Of a stretch of DNA of 64,000 bases, positions 60,067-64,000 are shown piece by piece. The DNA comes from Otatea glauca. Taxonomy: Eukaryota; Streptophyta; Magnoliopsida; Poales; Poaceae. The stretch covers positions 53,398,743 through 53,462,742 of the forward strand of contig CM070723.1 in NCBI GenBank assembly GCA_036346275.1, given 5' to 3'. Both the position numbers and the translations under genes were made by a program. Below the pieces are notes generated by a model. That model was not told where the DNA came from and made no database searches. It saw nothing but the letters and a program-made list of their open reading frames with translations. The first letter of the stretch is position 1; each line of letters opens with the position of its first letter.

Positions 60067-61898
60067 ACCCACATATGAAATGTCGCTTTTCGCACCGTTG
60101 CCCTAAACCCTTAGACTCCCGCCGCTTCACTCTTCTCACAAACTCCCGCCGCTTCACTCTTCTCACCGAGCCCGACGCCGCCGACGCCGCGCCGCGCTCG
60201 ATGCCCGCCGCGACGCTGTTTCCCTACTCCGCCCCGGACGCCACCCCCGACGCCGCCCCCTACTCCGCCCCGGACGCCGCCCCCGACGCCGCCTACGCCC
60301 GAAGGTACTTTACATTAGTAATGGGTAGATGTGCATTTCGGGGGCGTGGTGGTGTGGGGGGTTGAGATCCATGTTTGTGATTTTATTTTCATCTCGTCAT
60401 TGCGTTTCAAGGTGCCGGGAGATCGAATGTGAAGAGGAGCAACTATTATATTTTTCAGCCGTCGTTTGCAGCATATGTCATCAGTACTTTTGATGGAATG
60501 TTTCTTCATAAATACAAAATCTTTGCAGTACAACCGCTAAACCATAGCAGTACCGTTTTAACTGGACCCTACGGCCATGTAAACTTTTCAAGACCTATAT
60601 ATATATATATATAATAAACAATGAGTCCACTCCTACTTAATAGGTTAGCTAGAAAGAAAAGGGAAATGCTGTGTATTGCTGCATTCAGTGCATTCTTTAA
60701 TTTTCTCATGTATGCACATGAGCAAAATCCATTCATTCAGAAAGTATAACTGTAATTGTTTACTCAACTCTCTAATCTTTTGTTGTAATTATACATATGC
60801 ATTTTTCTTGATAAGCAATAATATTCGAAAATTTATAAGAGTAGTGAGAACACTGTTTGTGTTAGTAGCGAGAGACTAGGAATTTGATTGTTGGCTTATT
60901 GCTCCAAGGTTAAAACATTTTCATTGCCACTATTTACTTTTAAGTTGACTGCCTTGATATTAATTCCATCTGACTTTTAAGTTGACTACCTTGATTTCCT
61001 TTTAACATCGTGTTCGTTGTAGTTAAACATCCGGATGGGTAATTTAATATAATCAAGGTCCTAAATTTGCTTATGTTGACTAGTGTCTTCTTTAGACCAT
61101 TAAAATCTTGGAAAACCATATCATATTCATCCGCATAATCATCAATAAACAAGTATCAAATTAGAAATAGTAGTGTGATAGTTGTGCGCTTATCTTTGTT
61201 GCTTGTGCTACATTTGACTTTGTGTTGCTTAAGAATAAATTGCTTACTATTTTGCATACTTAGCAACAAATTTGACTTAGTCTTTGCTTAGGAATAAATC
61301 TACTGCATTAAGTGGTATATTCGGATTACTTGCTTACGGTTTTGCATACTTAGCAATACTAATTGGCTATCGATAGAGGCTATTTTTGTTAGCCATCTTT
61401 ATTCTCTCTCTTAGTTCATTACCTCAAACACAACACACAAACACACAAAATGCATGTGCACAACTTTTCCACCAACATAGTTCTATAAAAATCATGAGAT
61501 TCTACTTTGTTAGCACTATAAGATCTTTACGTGTTAATGATCTAAATAATTATGGTGTATTTTAAATTCCTTGCCCCGACGTAACTTTTCTATAGTCGGG
61601 ACTATTGCATTAGCACCAAAGGGCCTAATTATAGTGGGATTGCTTTTGTCTAAGTAGCATACAACAATCCAAACCAATAAAGTTGTATTTCGCACTATAG
61701 GACTCGATTCTAATGGTCTACAATAATCCCAACAGATCTAAACATGGCATGTAAGAATTTACGAAATATGAAATGAAAAACAGATTTCCATACTTTACCT
61801 CTTTCGCCAGAGTTAAACTTCCGCACTTAACCCAAATGACCGCCAAATTGTAATGGTTCCATACTTTACCTCTTTGATTCGCACATCCAAGGTCGATA
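60067..61898. other. Leader-like region upstream of CACTA gene 2
   Basis: 60100-60305 is GC-rich and contains repeated PDAAP-type codons, ending at a possible splice donor (GAAG/GTACTT at about 60304). The rest is AT-rich, with no supported gene. It may be a non-coding first exon and long intron of gene 2, or a captured fragment. Confidence 0.35.
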
Positions 61899-64000
61899 TG
61901 GAGGAGCAATCCACCCGAGCCCGAGCCCTAGCCCTAGCAGTTCCTCAACCTCCACCCAACCACCGCCATTGCCGCCGATCTTGACATACCGTGGCAAGAC
62001 CTCGTGGCCGAGGAAGAAATAAGAAGCCCAAGGCGGTATACCATCTCGGAGGTCTCGAAGCTAGGGCCCCTATTGCACCGCCAAAGTTCGTAGCAAAGTG
62101 TAACAACTGCGGGTATATCGCAAGGAGAGAGTGCCAATCACCTTTTGGATTGGCACAAAGTGCCCGAGACCATCAAAGCGGATCTATGGACGGAGCTCAA
62201 ACAAACCTTCAATTCCTCAAGAAGATGAACACCGCGTCGTCGGGATGCGTTGATGACCATGGATGCGGCATGGAGGAACTTCAAGGCCAGGCTGAATACT
62301 ACTTATGTGAAGAAAAACCGATCGGCCATCGGGGACTACCCAAACTTAGAACCATATTGGGATGATTTCGTGTCGATGAAGCAAAGTGAAGCAGCAAAGA
62401 AGTCCAGCGAGGATCACATAAACATCGGAAGAAGGAACATCCATCCACACAGACTTGGTACGGGTGGGTACGCTGGTAAAATCCCTCAATGGGAGAGGCA
62501 GGAAGCAGAATCATTACAGTCGGCTGGTACAAGTCAATTGGCGGACTACGAGATCGAGTCAAGCACTACGTGCTAGCGAGGGCAAGTGTCACGTCTGGTG
62601 GGGGCTTATCCTTCAGAAATAGCGATGACGAAGCAATGTCGCAAAGGGTCCAGGAGCTGTACGTCGAGTCTTCCCAAGGAACATTCCAACGGATAGGAGA
62701 GCGACGAACTAACACGTGCCACGGGAAACAAGGAGCATCACGGGCGGACACGAGGTGTCGGGTTAAGGTTCCGTGGAAGACAGATTCCCGAGCACCTTCA
62801 CACTTACAAGAGTCGAAGAGAGCTAGAGAAGCGTTTGTCGAAATAGAAATGATGAAGGAAAAGATGCTTGAGAATTACAAGGCACAATAGAACAACAAGT
62901 ACAACGACAAGTACAACAAGCCATGAGCGATCGCAAGCAACGAATATTGTTACGACCGACCCTCCGAATTATCGCGGCGATTGCGCATCCGCCCACTTGT
63001 AGAACAGACATGGGTCATTATCACGTGGACGACATACATGACCCCACACCGTGCGGCTCACTTTGCCCGTCATGAACATATTCATTCAGTGGTACGGGCA
63101 TAGCGTACCCATGCCAAGAAGGAGGTGTATTGCACAACTCTGCGATAAGCGCGGGATATGCAAAGGTCCAGTGGACACGGTTAATCCCGCTTGCCAACCT
63201 CGGGCTAGAAATGCCCCGAGCAGCGAGGTTACAACTCTAGGAAGTGTCGTCCACTCATTCATCGAGTGGCGCAAACGTGACATCACCTTGGACCATCATG
63301 AAGTGCCTATTCCTCCTGAGGTGAACCTGCCAGCCCCTCCTGAGGTGACCCTGCCAGCCTCTCCTGCAGTGAACCTGCCGGCCTCTCCTGCAATGAACCT
63401 TCCTACTGTCCTCTGAGAAACCTCGCACGATCGTCACCAACACATCAACAGTACAAAGTTAGTGCGACAACTTCGGTTGACCGACTTAAAACCCTCCTCT
63501 GAAGGCATGGCGAATAGACAAGCCATATCACGAGGTCGCGGCTGCGAGCAGTATGATGTTGTGTGCGAGAAAATGAAGGGTAAAGCGGTATCCAAAGGAC
63601 AAGCTGCTGAAGAAAGACTGAAATACGAATTGGGGAAGCCGTTTGTCACCCCTTCGAAGCTTCATAGTCTAACAAAGGCAGCTAAGGCGATTACATGAAT
63701 GGTATATGGAGCGATCGAACCAACATGTACTCCGAAGGTGATCACGCCATTTTCGAGAGGCACATTTCCACCATGAGGGACTGGTGCTTCATGATAGAAT
63801 TCAATGACTTGCACAACATGTACTATCAAGATGCCCTCGACGTGTCTCTTATGAGATCTTTGGTCACCGTAAGTGTCCAATATAAAAATCATTGTCTACA
63901 TTCATGTAATACCGATAAATGTGATGTCTAAATCATTTGTTATGTAGATACGAGTTGATCGAACTAAAAGAACCAAAGGGCGATGGCGTTCCTCGATCCG
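61899..64000 (+). pseudogene. CACTA second gene (Transposase_24 / Ptta-En-Spm type), frameshifted, cut by the window end
   Basis: An ATG at 61899 starts MEEQSTRARALALAVPQ. Across frames the expected order appears: WHKVPETIKADLWTELKQTF (about 62150-62210), then AAWRNFKARLNTTYVKKN, YPNLEPYWDDFVSMKQSE and RRNIHPHRLGTGGYAGKIPQW (about 62260-62490). A repeat-rich spacer follows (PPEVNLPAPPEVTLPASPAV, about 63312-63400). The last part (DLHNMYYQDALDVSLMR near 63808-63858, then AFLDP at the very edge) resembles the C-terminal region common in these CACTA proteins. An intron probably starts near 63868. Several frame changes indicate a pseudogene. The right end is outside the window. Confidence 0.75.

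Larger units (their letters stand above)
54511..64000 (+). mobile_element. Autonomous-type CACTA element, right end beyond the window
   Basis: The left end is CACTACGTCAAAACC, preceded by AGT as a candidate 3-bp duplication. Subterminal TGGCGGTT/AACCGCCA repeats fill 54580-54870. It carries a TNP2-type transposase (55809-59025) and a Transposase_24-type gene (from about 61899) in the same direction. No GTAGTG end is found before the window stops, so the element is at least 9.5 kb. Both genes are frameshifted. Confidence 0.8.

Noticed and set aside
60045..60365. ORF with PDAAP repeats
   Set aside because: The repeat-derived reading and a likely splice donor inside it suggest leader DNA of CACTA gene 2, not a separate gene.

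Overview
The window is nuclear DNA of a grass (Poaceae). The evidence is intron-rich plant genes with GC-rich first exons, grass-type CSLC and AINTEGUMENTA proteins, Stowaway-type MITEs starting CTCCCTCC, CACTA and Mutator-like DNA transposons, and solo LTRs. No bacterial-style operons or CRISPR arrays are present.

Layout. 1-1040: AT-rich tandem and inverted repeats. 1383-4079 (+): a complete five-exon CSLC glucan synthase gene. 5289-15663: one large Mutator-like element (MULE) with long terminal inverted repeats and a perfect 10-bp target duplication. It carries three decayed genes: a MURA-type transposase, a plant mobile domain (PMD) gene, and a GRF zinc-finger/coiled-coil gene that is split by a 2.0-kb solo LTR. 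16246-21642: a 5.4-kb LTR-type unit, probably a solo LTR, with a 5-bp target duplication. 22928-27733 (-): a complete nine-exon AINTEGUMENTA (ANT) gene with a 9-nt micro-exon and two Stowaway MITEs in one intron. 27.7-45.6 kb: a long intergenic stretch with microsatellites, MITE-like repeats and a 1.06-kb non-autonomous CACTA element (34002-35061).

45651-47147 (-): a two-RRM hnRNP-like gene. About 48.95-49.85 kb (-): a probable non-coding transcript with a telo-box/site II promoter and a candidate C/D-box snoRNA (49262-49344). 50791-51342 (-): an intronless bZIP gene. 54182 to the window end: a CACTA end interrupted by a second, autonomous-type CACTA element with a TNP2-type transposase pseudogene, a second Transposase_24-type gene and a candidate Helitron end. 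This element runs off the window.

The five host units (CSLC, ANT, RRM, snoRNA host, bZIP) have separate promoters and no evident shared pathway. From memory, rice has CSLC10 next to an ANT-like gene on chromosome 7, so the CSLC-ANT pair may be an old neighbourhood; this is not verified here. The most notable material is the three-gene MULE, the candidate snoRNA locus, and the fact that in both large DNA transposons the second or third gene is preceded by a copy of the element's own terminal repeat sequence.
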